This document shows positions 17,313 through 26,527 of a stretch of DNA of 32,519 bases, one piece after another. The stretch is from JACCXG01 sp963785755 (GTDB lineage Bacteria > Acidobacteriota > Vicinamibacteria > Vicinamibacterales > 2-12-FULL-66-21). The notes under the pieces are model-generated. The model did no database searches, was not told the DNA's origin, and was given only the letters and a program-made list of their open reading frames with translations. The position numbers and the translations under genes were made by a program. Position 1 is the stretch's first letter. Each line of letters starts with the position of its first letter. The stretch is taken from contig CAWAXG010000017.1 in NCBI GenBank assembly GCA_963785755.1, positions 1 through 32,519 on the forward strand, in the 5' to 3' direction.

Positions 17313-17852
17313 TTACGCCAGGACGTTCACATACCCGTGCATCTTGTCGTCGACGAAGTGGGGTCTCACCAGGCAGACGACCAGGTATCGGCCCGGCTCC
17401 TCGATGGTTACGTTCTCGATGCGATCCTGCGGCATGAGAAACGGACTGATCCCTCGGTACAAGCGGCCGTCGGGATCGTTGATGAGCGGCGGCGGCCCTC
17501 CCTCGGTGAGGTCCGGGTTGATATCTGCCAACTCGATACCGGGGACGTAAATGCCCACCTCGTGCAAGCCCGAGATGATGAAGCTCACCGCACCACCTGC
17601 TTTGATCTGCACCTCATACGGGATCAACAGGTGCTGATTGGTGGGCGGCGGGGTCATTCCCGAGATGCGGTCGAGCGGCGTCTTCCACTGCCCGAAGCTG
17701 ACGGTCGCAGCAGCGAGGGGACCAGTGACTTGAGCGTGATCGTGCGCCTGCGGCTTGGCCGCGACCTTTTCTTCCGCCCGGACCACGGCGCCGCCGGCCA
17801 GGATTGCCGCCGATCCCAAGCCGAGCCGTTCGACGAACTCTCTTCTTTTCAT
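17313..17852 (-). CDS. Cupredoxin-like protein with twin-arginine-type signal
   Basis: 179 residues. The ATG at 17852 has GGAGG five bases upstream; the open frame before it is spurious. The leader KRREFVERLGLGSAAILAGG is of twin-arginine type, suggesting export of a folded cofactor protein. The mature part has a His-rich linker (AHDHAQVTG) and a cupredoxin-like fold: IPYEVQIKAGGAVSFIISGLHEVGIYV, then GRYLVVCLVRPHFVDDKMHG near the end. His in LHE, Cys in VVC, His in RPHF and Met in DKM match the usual type-1 copper ligand order. The C-x4-H spacing is azurin-like, but His to Met is x5, longer than usual. Copper binding is therefore likely but not certain. Possible roles are electron transfer or copper handling. 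Ends at a strong terminator. Confidence 0.75.
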   Translation of the reverse strand: MKRREFVERLGLGSAAILAGGAVVRAEEKVAAKPQAHDHAQVTGPLAAATVSFGQWKTPLDRISGMTPPPTNQHLLIPYEVQIKAGGAVSFIISGLHEVGIYVPGIELADINPDLTEGGPPPLINDPDGRLYRGISPFLMPQDRIENVTIEEPGRYLVVCLVRPHFVDDKMHGYVNVLA

Positions 17853-18267
17853 GACGTCCTCCTGTCGGACAGACGGACGCGCCTCCGCATTTCGCTCTGT
17901 GTGGTTCGTCAAGCTCGCATCTGATGAATCTCGCAGATTGATGAAAGTGTGGATGGCGCGTCGCCGCACCGGCGGCAACGAAACGCAACCCAGGTGCCAG
18001 GCGCAGGTCGAACTTCCCGTGCAATTCGACGAGACGCGGGCGCGCGCCTTTCGGCGCGGGTAAGACTGTTTACGAAAAGAGTGGTTCGAGGTGAGGCGCG
18101 TCACAGCGTGCTACGCTGCCGCCCGGGGCCGGCACGCGGTCCGCCCCGGGGCGATTTGCAGGTTGGGCCCACTTTCAGCCCACCGTAAGCGCGCGGACCC
18201 TGATCGGCGTAGACTGGCTGTCGTGGCACTGCGTTCACGAAGACGCACCGCCAGCAGAGGAGGTTAC
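17853..18267. other. Divergent intergenic region with an 8-bp inverted repeat
   Basis: 415 bases between the cupredoxin-like gene and the divergent secreted hypothetical. Open frames here are extensions of neighbouring frames without credible starts. CCCGGGGC (18122-18129) and GCCCCGGG (18143-18150) are exact reverse complements with a 13-base loop and could form a hairpin or operator; no T-run follows. AGGAGG precedes 18268. I could not place a -35/-10 pair. Confidence 0.45.
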
Positions 18268-18891
18268 ATGAAGACCTGGATCATTTGCGCGACGGGTGCC
18301 CTGGCGCTCACCGCCGTTCTGGACGGCGCCCCGATCGGCGTCTCGCCGGCGCAGGAGGGCGGGCTGACGCTTCCGCTCCGCCTTTCGGCATTTGCCGTGA
18401 GCATGAGCAACGTCGCAACCGGCAAGAGCGCAGTGATGGACATCCGGATCACACGCTGGTCTACGCAAGCTGAGCGTGAAGCACTGATCACCACGGCCGT
18501 CGAGAAGGGACAGGATCAACTGCTGCGCGCGCTGCAGCGGATGCCCGATCACGGAAGAATCAGCATTCCCGGCTGGACGGGACCGGATCCGCACAACGCG
18601 CGGCTCGGATGGGAGCTGCATTACGCCTTCAACACCCCCGGCGAGGATGGCGGCCAGCGGATCGGCATCGCCACCGACCGCTACATCGGAATGTGGGAAG
18701 CCCGCAACCAGCCCCGCACCATGGACTATCCATTCAGCTTGATCGAGATTCGACTCGACAAGAGCGGGAAGGGCGTCGGGAAAATGGCCGTGGCGACAAA
18801 GATCGAGTTCGACAAGAACAAGAAGCAGCTCGTGCTCGAGAACTACTCCTCCGAACCGGTCAGGCTCAACGAGGTCAAGATCGACAGGTAG
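18268..18891 (+). CDS. Secreted hypothetical protein
   Basis: 207 residues. The start is fixed by AGAGGAGG (18256-18263) ahead of the ATG at 18268, which opens a Sec signal (TWIICATGALALTAVLDG). The mature protein reads LPLRLSAFAVSMSNVATGKSAVMDIRITRWST, then QAEREALITTAVEKGQDQLLRALQRMP, then LGWELHYAFNTPGEDGGQRIGIATDRYIG, and a Lys-rich C-terminal half ending SSEPVRLNEVKIDR. Alternating strands suggest a beta-rich fold of about 180 residues. I recognise the style as a family common in acidobacterial genomes but have no function for it. No catalytic motif and no cysteine pairs. Converges on the acyltransferase with a 96-bp gap that shows no clear terminator. Confidence 0.75.
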   Translation: MKTWIICATGALALTAVLDGAPIGVSPAQEGGLTLPLRLSAFAVSMSNVATGKSAVMDIRITRWSTQAEREALITTAVEKGQDQLLRALQRMPDHGRISIPGWTGPDPHNARLGWELHYAFNTPGEDGGQRIGIATDRYIGMWEARNQPRTMDYPFSLIEIRLDKSGKGVGKMAVATKIEFDKNKKQLVLENYSSEPVRLNEVKIDR

Positions 18892-18987
18892 CGCGCAGGT
18901 CGCTCACCGACGTCATCACTCTCGCAGCTGCTGAAGAAACGCGGTCTGAAGGGATACCCTGAAGGAAAGGAAAAGGGCTGCAGTGAC

Positions 18988-20547
18988 TCAGCTCGTCACG
19001 CCAGCCCTTAGTGTCGCGGCCCGCTCGATGACCCGCTGAAGGATCGCCGGATAGTGCGCGATCCGTCCAGCCTCCCCCTTCACCGAGACCGAGGTCACCG
19101 GTGTGCCTGCGGCCGATCGCAGCATAGCGCTGCCGATCGCGAAGAACCCGTGGGTCAGCCCGAGATCGGTCATCGGCGCGATGAACACGCGCGCCTCGCG
19201 CACGATCGTCACGCAGAGCGTGCCGAAGGCGTCGTCGAGCGCCGCGGGGTTCGCGCGCACGACCGCGGCGTGCGCCCACGCCGGGATCAGCCCCGCCGTC
19301 TGCATCCCGGCGCGCACCGGGCTCGTGCGGGCGCGGGCTGCAGCGATCAGCCGGTTGAACTCGCGCGCGTATTCGATGAAGCCGCCCCACGGCCCCTCGG
19401 CGGTCGCGAAATCGGCGGCGCGCAGCGAGACAACATCCACGTCCCGGTCGTACCCCGATGACGCGGCGACATCGACCGTGGAGGCGATCCGCACGCCGGC
19501 GAACTCGGGTTCCTGGCTGAACAGCCACGCGATGAGCGTGCCGAACGTCACCGGCCCGCCAATCGCGCCCGCGTGACGCGCGTTCAGATCCTCACGAAGC
19601 GCGAACAGCGGCGACAGATCGACGAACGCGACCAGCTGATCGACTTCACGCTCGCCGGGCGCCTGGCAGGGATGCGGATCGATGAACGCGCGGCCGGCCG
19701 GAGGCGGAAACGCGACGATCTCGCCGGCGCCCCACGCACGTTCGAGCCGATCGAGCAGATCCTGGAGCGGCACCCCATCGATCCCGACATGGTGCGCGCT
19801 GACCCAGAGATCAACCGTGCCGGGGGCCGCGCCAGGCCGGGCCACCCATGACAGGAAACCGAAGCCGAGCGTCCGCCGCGCCGCGAACAGGGGCGGTCGG
19901 AAGCGCCGCGCCGGATCGGCCGGATCGATCGGCTCGAACGACAGACAGGACGCGTCGAGCAGCCGCTGCGCGTAGCCCTCGTAGGCCAGCAAACCCGCAG
20001 ACGAAAGCGCCGCCCGTACGTCGTCCAGCAGCCTGCCGGGCCGATCGATCTCGAGCCGCGCCGACGTCCCGTTGTAGCTCTGGACGATGGCGCCGTGCAC
20101 GCGTGCACACACGTCCGCTGGCGGAGCCGTCGAACTGGAGTCCGCCAGGTGTGGATCGATGGCTTCGAGCCTGCCGTCGTTCCCGAACCCCAGGACGACG
20201 AGGTCCACGGCCGCGATGCGCCGGCGGTTCGTGACCGGTGGCAGCCACTCGAGCGCGAAGTGCGCATCCGGCTCACTTGCCAGGAAGGCCTGGAGCGCCC
20301 GGGCGGTTCTGAACTGGAAGGGCTCCCGACCCGGAGGAACTGCCAGGCCGGATTCGGGCACACGCAGCCCGAAAGCCGAGAGCGCGAATCGCGTCGATTC
20401 CGACCGCAGGAGGATGCCGACCGTGCGCCGCCAGCCTTCGGGCGGACGCCGAAGTCCCGCGGCAATCATCGCTTTTCCGGCCAGCACCGACGCCGCGGCG
20501 GCGATGGTCGCCCCAAGACGCACGAACGTTCCGGCGGCGGCAGGCAA
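18988..20547 (-). CDS. HHxxxDG acyltransferase of the CAT / condensation / WS-DGAT fold
   Basis: About 519 residues from a TTG at 20547, preceded by AGGGAGG eleven bases upstream; a GTG at 20523 is an alternative. The key motif is SAHHVGIDGVPLQDLL (His252-His253, Asp257), the HHxxxDG signature shared by chloramphenicol acetyltransferase, E2 acyltransferases, NRPS condensation domains and wax-ester/DGAT enzymes. His253 would be the general base. The N-terminal half (to about 220) and C-terminal half look like the two CAT-like lobes; a late GTPVTSVSVKGEAG strand fits the active-site tunnel. There is no lipoyl domain, so a dehydrogenase E2 role is unlikely. Length and lone context make the acyl donor and acceptor impossible to name. 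It is divergent from the kinase pair and appears to share its promoter region. Confidence 0.75.
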   Translation of the reverse strand: MPAAAGTFVRLGATIAAAASVLAGKAMIAAGLRRPPEGWRRTVGILLRSESTRFALSAFGLRVPESGLAVPPGREPFQFRTARALQAFLASEPDAHFALEWLPPVTNRRRIAAVDLVVLGFGNDGRLEAIDPHLADSSSTAPPADVCARVHGAIVQSYNGTSARLEIDRPGRLLDDVRAALSSAGLLAYEGYAQRLLDASCLSFEPIDPADPARRFRPPLFAARRTLGFGFLSWVARPGAAPGTVDLWVSAHHVGIDGVPLQDLLDRLERAWGAGEIVAFPPPAGRAFIDPHPCQAPGEREVDQLVAFVDLSPLFALREDLNARHAGAIGGPVTFGTLIAWLFSQEPEFAGVRIASTVDVAASSGYDRDVDVVSLRAADFATAEGPWGGFIEYAREFNRLIAAARARTSPVRAGMQTAGLIPAWAHAAVVRANPAALDDAFGTLCVTIVREARVFIAPMTDLGLTHGFFAIGSAMLRSAAGTPVTSVSVKGEAGRIAHYPAILQRVIERAATLRAGVTS

Positions 20548-20552
20548 CGACT

Positions 20553-20583
20553 TTGGACCCTCCCTAAGCTGAGCGATTATAAT
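20553..20583. promoter_or_regulatory. Overlapping divergent promoters on a palindromic ATTATAAT
   Basis: The only AT-rich stretch in the neighbourhood lies between the divergent acyltransferase and kinase genes. ATTATAAT (20576-20583) is its own reverse complement, giving a perfect -10 TATAAT on the plus strand (20578-20583) and on the minus strand (20581-20576). For the plus direction a TTGGAC-like -35 lies at 20553-20558 with a long 19-base spacer. A minus -35 is not obvious. The kinase ATG is 55 bases downstream; the acyltransferase TTG is 29 bases from the minus box. Confidence 0.5.
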
Positions 20584-20637
20584 TATTTGATCCCGCACTG
20601 GGTAGATACTGCACGTCGCGGAGCGCGTGCGCCTTGG

Positions 20638-23600
20638 ATGTTGCCAATTACCATCAAACACTACCGCCTCGATAAGCTGATCGGCCGCGGGGGCATGGGC
20701 GAGGTCTACCGCGCAGTGGACACCCGGCTCCAGCGCCCGGTTGCCGTCAAGCTGATGCGCGAAAGCAAGACGGACACCAGCCTCAGCCATCAACCGGTTC
20801 CTTCGCGAGGCACGCGCGGCCTCCGCCCTCAATCACCCCAACATCGTGGTCGTCCACGACATCGGCGAGACCGATGACGGCCGTCACTTCATCGTCCAGG
20901 AGTTCATCGACGGCGCAACGCTGCGCGCGAAGATGGAGGGAGAGATCGCGCTGGCAACGGTGGTTGACGTCGGCCGGCAGGTCGCCAGGGCGCTTGCGGC
21001 CGCGCACGCCGCCGGCATCATCCATCGCGACATCAAGCCCGAGAACGTGATGGTGCGGGGCGACGGCTACGCGAAAGTGCTGGACTTCGGGCTGGCTCGC
21101 GTTCACGAGTCCGGGACCAGCACCGCAACCCATTCGGGTACAGAGACAAATCCGCTCGCGCTGCTCGGCACGATGGCCTACATGTCCCCCGAGCAGGCCC
21201 GCGGCGCTCCCGCGGGTGTGCCGTCGGATGTCTTCGCGCTGGGCGTCACACTCTACGAGATGCTCGCCAAACGCCGGCCGTGGGTTGCGCCGACGATGCC
21301 GGCCGTGCTGGCGGCGATCTTGTTGGAAGATGCCGTCCCTCTGTCGCGGCTGAACCCGGCGGTGCCTCCGGCGATCGAGAAACTCGTGCACCGGATGATC
21401 GCGAAGGATCCTGCGCTGCGTCCTTCGGCAAGTGAGGTCGAGCAGGAACTGACGGCGATCGCTTCGGGGGACTCGCAGAAGTCGCCGTTCCAGAGCAGCC
21501 CCGCGATCGCCGAGCGGCGCACCGTCGGGCGCGAGTACGAGAGGGCGACGCTCCGGGGGGCCTACGGGGAAGCGCGCGAGGGCCGCGGCCGGTTCCTGAC
21601 GGTGATGGGAGAGCCGGGAATCGGGAAGACGATCCTCGTGGAAGACTTCCTCGCCGAGCTCGCACAACTGCCGGAGCGTCCGTTCGTCGTGCGCGGCCGC
21701 TGCTCGGAGCGGCTCGCCGGGGCCGAAGCGTATCTGCCCCTGCTCGAGGCGCTCGACAGCCTGCTGCACCAGTCGTCGTGGAGCTCGGTGCCCTCGCTGA
21801 TCAAGACCGTCGCGCCGACATGGTACGTGCAAGTGGCGCACGCGGAAGCCAGCCAGGAGTCGGTCGCGCGGGTGCGCGAGGACGCCCCCGCCGTGTCGCA
21901 GGAACGAATGAAGCGCGAGCTCGGCGCGCTCCTGCTGGAAGCGTCGCAGCTGCGCCCGTTCGTCCTCTTCCTCGACGACCTGCATTGGGCGGATGTCTCC
22001 ACGATCGACATGCTCAACTATCTGGCCGGCCGGTTCGACCAGATGCGGCTGCTCGTGCTGGCCACCTATCGGCCGGCGGACATGACGCTCGCGCAGCATC
22101 CGTTCCTCGGCATTCGTGACGAGCTCGGCGCGCGCGGCGCGCTCGAAGAGATCAAACTCGGCTTCCTCGAGCGGGGCGACATCGAACGTTATCTCGCCGT
22201 CATGTTTCCGCAGCACCGCTTCCCCGCTTCGCTTGCGGAGGTGATTCACGCGAAGACCGAAGGCAACCCGCTCTTCATGGCCGACGTCGTCCGCTACCTG
22301 CGCGATTCGGGCAGCATCGTCGAACGCGACGGGGCGTGGGTGCTGGCGCGCCCCGAGGCCGATGCGTTCGGCGAGCTGCCGGCCTCGATCCGCAGCATGA
22401 TCGCGAGGAAGATCGAGCGGCTCGACGAGGTGGACCGGAAGCTCCTCGTGGCCGCGAGCGTGCAGGGGCACGAGTTCGACTCAGCGGTCGTCGCCGAAGC
22501 GATCGAGATGGACCCGGCCGAAGTCGAGGAACGGCTCGACGCGCTCGAGCACGTGCACGTGTTCGTCAAGCGGACCAAGGAGCACGAGTTCCCCGACCTG
22601 ACGCTGTCGCTGCAGTATCAGTTCGTCCACGTGCTCTACCAGAACGCGCTGTATGGCACGCTCCAGCCGACGCGCCGTGCGACGCTGAGCGGCCGCGTCG
22701 CGCACGCGCTCGTGACGCATTACCACGGTGAGCACGCCGCGATCGCCGGCCGGCTCGCCGCGCTCTTCGAATCCGCTCGCCAGTTCGGCCGGAGCGCGGA
22801 GTACTTCCTCGCCGGCGCGCGGCACGCCGTCGGGCTGTTCGCGTTTCGCGAAGCGCTGTCGCTCGCCGAGCGCGGGCTCTCGGTGCTGCGCGGGATGCCG
22901 GACGGCCCCGAGCGCCTGCAGCACGAGCTGGGGCTGCAGATGATCCGCGGGCTGGCGCTGCGGATGATGAAGGGGTGGGCGAGCCCGGAGATCGAACCCG
23001 TCTTCGCCCGTGCCCGCGAGCTGTGCCAGCAGCTCGGCGACCCGCCGCAACTGTTCCCCGTGCTCTGGGCGATCGCGCTGTTCCACGTGGTCAAGGGCGA
23101 TCTGCGGCAGTTCCGCAGCCGTGCCGACGTGCTGATGGCGGAGGCGGAGCGGACCGGCAATCCTGCGTTCCTGATGGCCGCCGATCACCTGCTCGGCGTC
23201 TGCCTCGAGTTCGCCGGCGACATGATGGAGTCGAGCCGCGTCCTCGACCGCGGCCGCGAGCTGCACGACCCGGCACAGCATCGCGCCTACACCGACATGT
23301 ATGGCCTCGACCCCGGCATGATCGCGCGCGCGATGTCGAGCCGGCCGCTCTGGGTGCTCGGCTACCCCGATCGCGCCAAGGCTCGCGCGCGAGAGACGCT
23401 CGAGCTCGCACGCTCCCAGCGCCAGCCGATGACGCTCGTCTTCGCCCTGCTCGTCACGCAGGGTGTGCACCTGGTCCGCGGCGAGGCCGCCGAGGCGTTG
23501 ACGATTGGCGACGAGGTCGACGCGCTCTGTCGCGAATTCGGGCTTCCGCAGGAACGTGAATGGAGCCGCTCGTTCCAGGGCGCGGCGCTCGCCGCGATGG

Positions 23601-24073
23601 GCCGGCTCGACGAGGGGATCGATCTGCTCTCGGACAGCCTCGCCGTGCAACGTGCAATCGGCGCCGGCCTGGTGCGCAGCGCGTTCCTCGGCGTGCTCGC
23701 GGATCTGCTCCGCTTCGCCGGCCGTGTGGACGACGCGCTGCGCGCGCTGACCGAGGGCTTCGCGCACGCCGAGCAACACGGTGAGGGCGGATACCTGGCG
23801 GAACTGCGCCGTGCGAAGGCGGAGCTGCTGCGGCTCCAGGGGGACATCGCCGGCGCCGAGGCTGAATTCGCGGCAGCCGTCGAGTACGCGCGCGGGCAGC
23901 AGGCCCGCTCGTTCGAGCTGCGCGCCGCCACCGGCTGGGCGCAACTGCTGATCGCGTCCGGCCGCCACGCCGACGCGCGCGCCCTGCTCGAGCCGATTCT
24001 TGCCTGGTTCACCGAAGGCCTCGGCACCGCGGATCTCGTGGCGGCACGCGCGACGCTCGAGCAGGCTCGCTGA
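20638..24073 (+). CDS. Ser/Thr protein kinase fused to AAA+ ATPase and TPR region, frame-broken
   Basis: About 1144 residues after correction. Kinase domain 8-270: glycine loop LIGRGGMGEVY, Lys38 in VAVKLM, HRDIKPENVM, LDFGLARV, MSPEQARG. It is a complete Hanks-type kinase. An AAA_16/NACHT-like NTPase follows (about 300-620), with Walker A GEPGIGKT and Walker B FVLFLDDLHWAD, then a long TPR-like helical region to the end (for example LFEEARQFG-type repeats and DEGIDLLSDSLAVQRA). This design resembles MalT/guanylate-cyclase-associated signalling ATPases with a kinase in front. Frame one breaks near 20787: SLS continues as INRFLREARAASALNHPN in the next frame; removing one C restores it. Cytoplasmic, no membrane helix. 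It precedes a second kinase by 32 bp, so one operon is likely. Confidence 0.88.
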
Positions 24074-24105
24074 GAACGTCAACTTCCAAGGACCCAGGCT
24101 CACTC

Positions 24106-26527
24106 GTGATTGGCCGGAACATTTCCCACTATCGGATCATCGAACAGCTCGGCGCGGGCGGCATGGGCCAGGTCTATCTGGCGGAGGATGTGCGGCTCGG
24201 CCGGAAGGTCGCCATGAAAGTGCTGGCGCCGAAGCTCGTCACCGATCAAGACCGCGTACGTCGGTTCGCGCAGGAAGCGCGAGCGGCCTCGGCCCTGAAT
24301 CATCCGAACATTCTCACGATTCACGACATCGGGCAGGTCGGCGACATTCACTTCATCGCGACCGAGTTCGTCGATGGTGAGACGCTTCGGGCACGCCTCG
24401 ATCGAGGCCGTCTGCCGCCAAGTGAGGTGCTCGAGATCGCTACTCAGGTCGGGAGCGCGCTCGCGGTGGCACACGGTGCCGGGATCGTCCACCGCGACAT
24501 CAAGCCGGAGAACGTAATGCTGCGGCCGGATGGATACGTGAAAGTCCTCGACTTCGGCCTGGCGAAGCTGACCGTGTCAGGGTTGGCGAATACCGCCGTG
24601 GATGGCATCACGCGCAGCGTCATGGAAACGAACCCCGGTGTGGTGCTCGGAACCTTCAGCTACATGTCTCCTGAGCAGGCGCGCGGCGGGACGGTCGACG
24701 CGCGCTGCGACATCTTCAGCCTCGGGGTCATGCTCTACGAAATGGTCGCCGGCCGCTTGCCTTTCACGGGCGCTACGCCGGCCGATGTCCTGGGCGCGAT
24801 CCTGTACGTCGAGGCGCTCCCGCTCAGTGACGTTTCGTCGGCGCCCGACACGCTCGTCCGAGTGGTTGGCCAGGCCATGAGCAAGCGCTCAGAAGCGCGG
24901 CATCAGACCATGGACGGTCTCGTGGCCGATCTCAAAGCCGTCCGCCGACAGATCGAGCTCCTCTCGATCGGCAGTTTCAGTTCTTCGCCTGCGGATTCAG
25001 CGGTCTCCGTTCCGCCTGACTCCGGCACGTCAAGACGGGTCCAGAGCAGCGGGAGTGGGCCCGTGGCCGGGTCTGGCGTCGGGACGCGGGCCGAGGCCGC
25101 GCCAGCGCGGAAACGGCGCGCCCGGCGGACGGTTGACTCGCTCGCCGTGCTGCCGCTCGCGAACGCGAGTCAGGACCCGGAGATGGAGTACCCTGAGCGA
25201 CGGGATCACCGACTCGATCATCAACACGCTGTCGCAGCTTCCGAAGCTGCGCGTGATGGCGCGGAGCACCGTCTTCCGCTACAAGGGGCGGCCGCAGGAG
25301 CCGCAGGAAATCGGGCGCGCCCTGGACGTCCGGGCAGTCTTGACCGGCCGGGTGCTCCAGCGCGGCGACACGCTCACGATAGGGGCGGAGCTGGTCGACG
25401 TGGACGACGGGTCGCAGATCTGGGGCGGCCAGTTCCATCGCCGGATGTCGGGCATATTCGAGCTGCAGGAGGAAATCGCCGATGAGATGACCGACAAGCT
25501 GAGGCTCAAGCTGACGGGCGATCAAAAGAAGCGTCTGGCCAGGCCAGCCACGCGGGAAGTCGAGGCGTATCAGGCGTATCTCAAGGGGCGGTTCCTCGTG
25601 AACAAACGGACCGCGGAGTCGTGCGCCAAAGCGATCACCCATTTCGAGGAGGCGATCGCGAAAGACCCTGGCTACGCGGCCGCATACGCCGGCCTGGGAG
25701 AAACCTATGCCCTCAGTGTGGGGATCGGCCTCGGCCTGATTGCCCGGCCAGAGGCGCTTCGGCGCGCGAGAGCAGCAGCCGCCCGCGCGCTCGAGCTCGA
25801 CGAAGCGCTCGTCGAGGGGCACGCGCTGGTCGCGTATCTGAAATATCGCTTCGATTGGGACTGGGACGGCGCCGAGCGCGAGTTCAAGCGCGCAGTCGAG
25901 CTCAATCCGGGCCATGCGCCTTCGCATCACTCGTATGGAATGTTCCTGGGGTCGCGAGGCCGGTTCGACGAAGCGCTGCAGGAAATGCGGCGCGCGCAGC
26001 AGCTCGATCCGCTGTCGCTGGTCGTGGCGAGCGGCATCGGGCGCATCCTGCACTTTGCTCGCAGGTTCGACGAGGCGATTGCCCAGTACCGCCATGTCAT
26101 CCAGATGGATCCGGCGTTCACCCGTGTCTGGTTCGATCTGGCGCTCACGCTGATCGCCACCGGCGCGTACGACGAGGCGTTTCAGGAACTGAAGAAGGTT
26201 GGCGATCAGCCGTTTGCGCTGTTGCTCACAAGCATCGGCGACGGGCTCCGGGGGCACCGCGACAGCGCACGCGCGGCGCTTGCCAGGCTCGAGGATTACC
26301 ATCGCGCAGGGAAACTCGGCAGCGATGAACTGGCCCTGGTCTACGCCGCCATCGGCGAATCCAGGCGCGCGAGCGAGCTTCTCGCGCGCGCCTGCGAAGA
26401 GTCCGCGCCGGCGCTCGCCTACGCCGCGGTGGAGCCGGTGATGGAGTTCCTGCGCAGCGATGCCGAGTGCCGGCCCGTCCTCGAGCGAGCCGGCATCATC
26501 GCGCCGGTCCGTCAGCCGATCCTCTAA
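24106..26527 (+). CDS. Ser/Thr protein kinase with TolB-like domain and TPR repeats, frame-broken
   Basis: GTG start, about 806 residues after correction. Kinase domain 9-275: QLGAGGMGQVY, Lys38 in VAMKVL, HRDIKPENVML, LDFGLAKL, MSPEQARG. A basic, Ser/Pro-rich linker follows. The TolB-like/FlgO domain (about 345-475) reads SLAVLPLANAS, LSDGITDSIINTLSQLPK, VMARSTVFRYKG and DVRAVLTGRVL. TPR repeats run to the C-terminus (AITHFEEAIAKDPGYAAAYA, EFKRAVELNPGHAPSHHSYG, YRHVIQMDPAFTRVW). The frame breaks at 25191-25193: EMEY should continue LSDGIT; one extra C in a CCC run explains it. No membrane helix, so it is probably soluble. It follows the kinase-AAA gene by 32 bp. Its stop overlaps the stop of the convergent catalase/di-heme gene by four bases. 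The substrate is unknown. Confidence 0.88.

Noticed and set aside
26524..26527. Four-base overlap of the convergent stop codons of the kinase and catalase/di-heme genes
   Set aside because: Compact convergent ends are common and need no special function.
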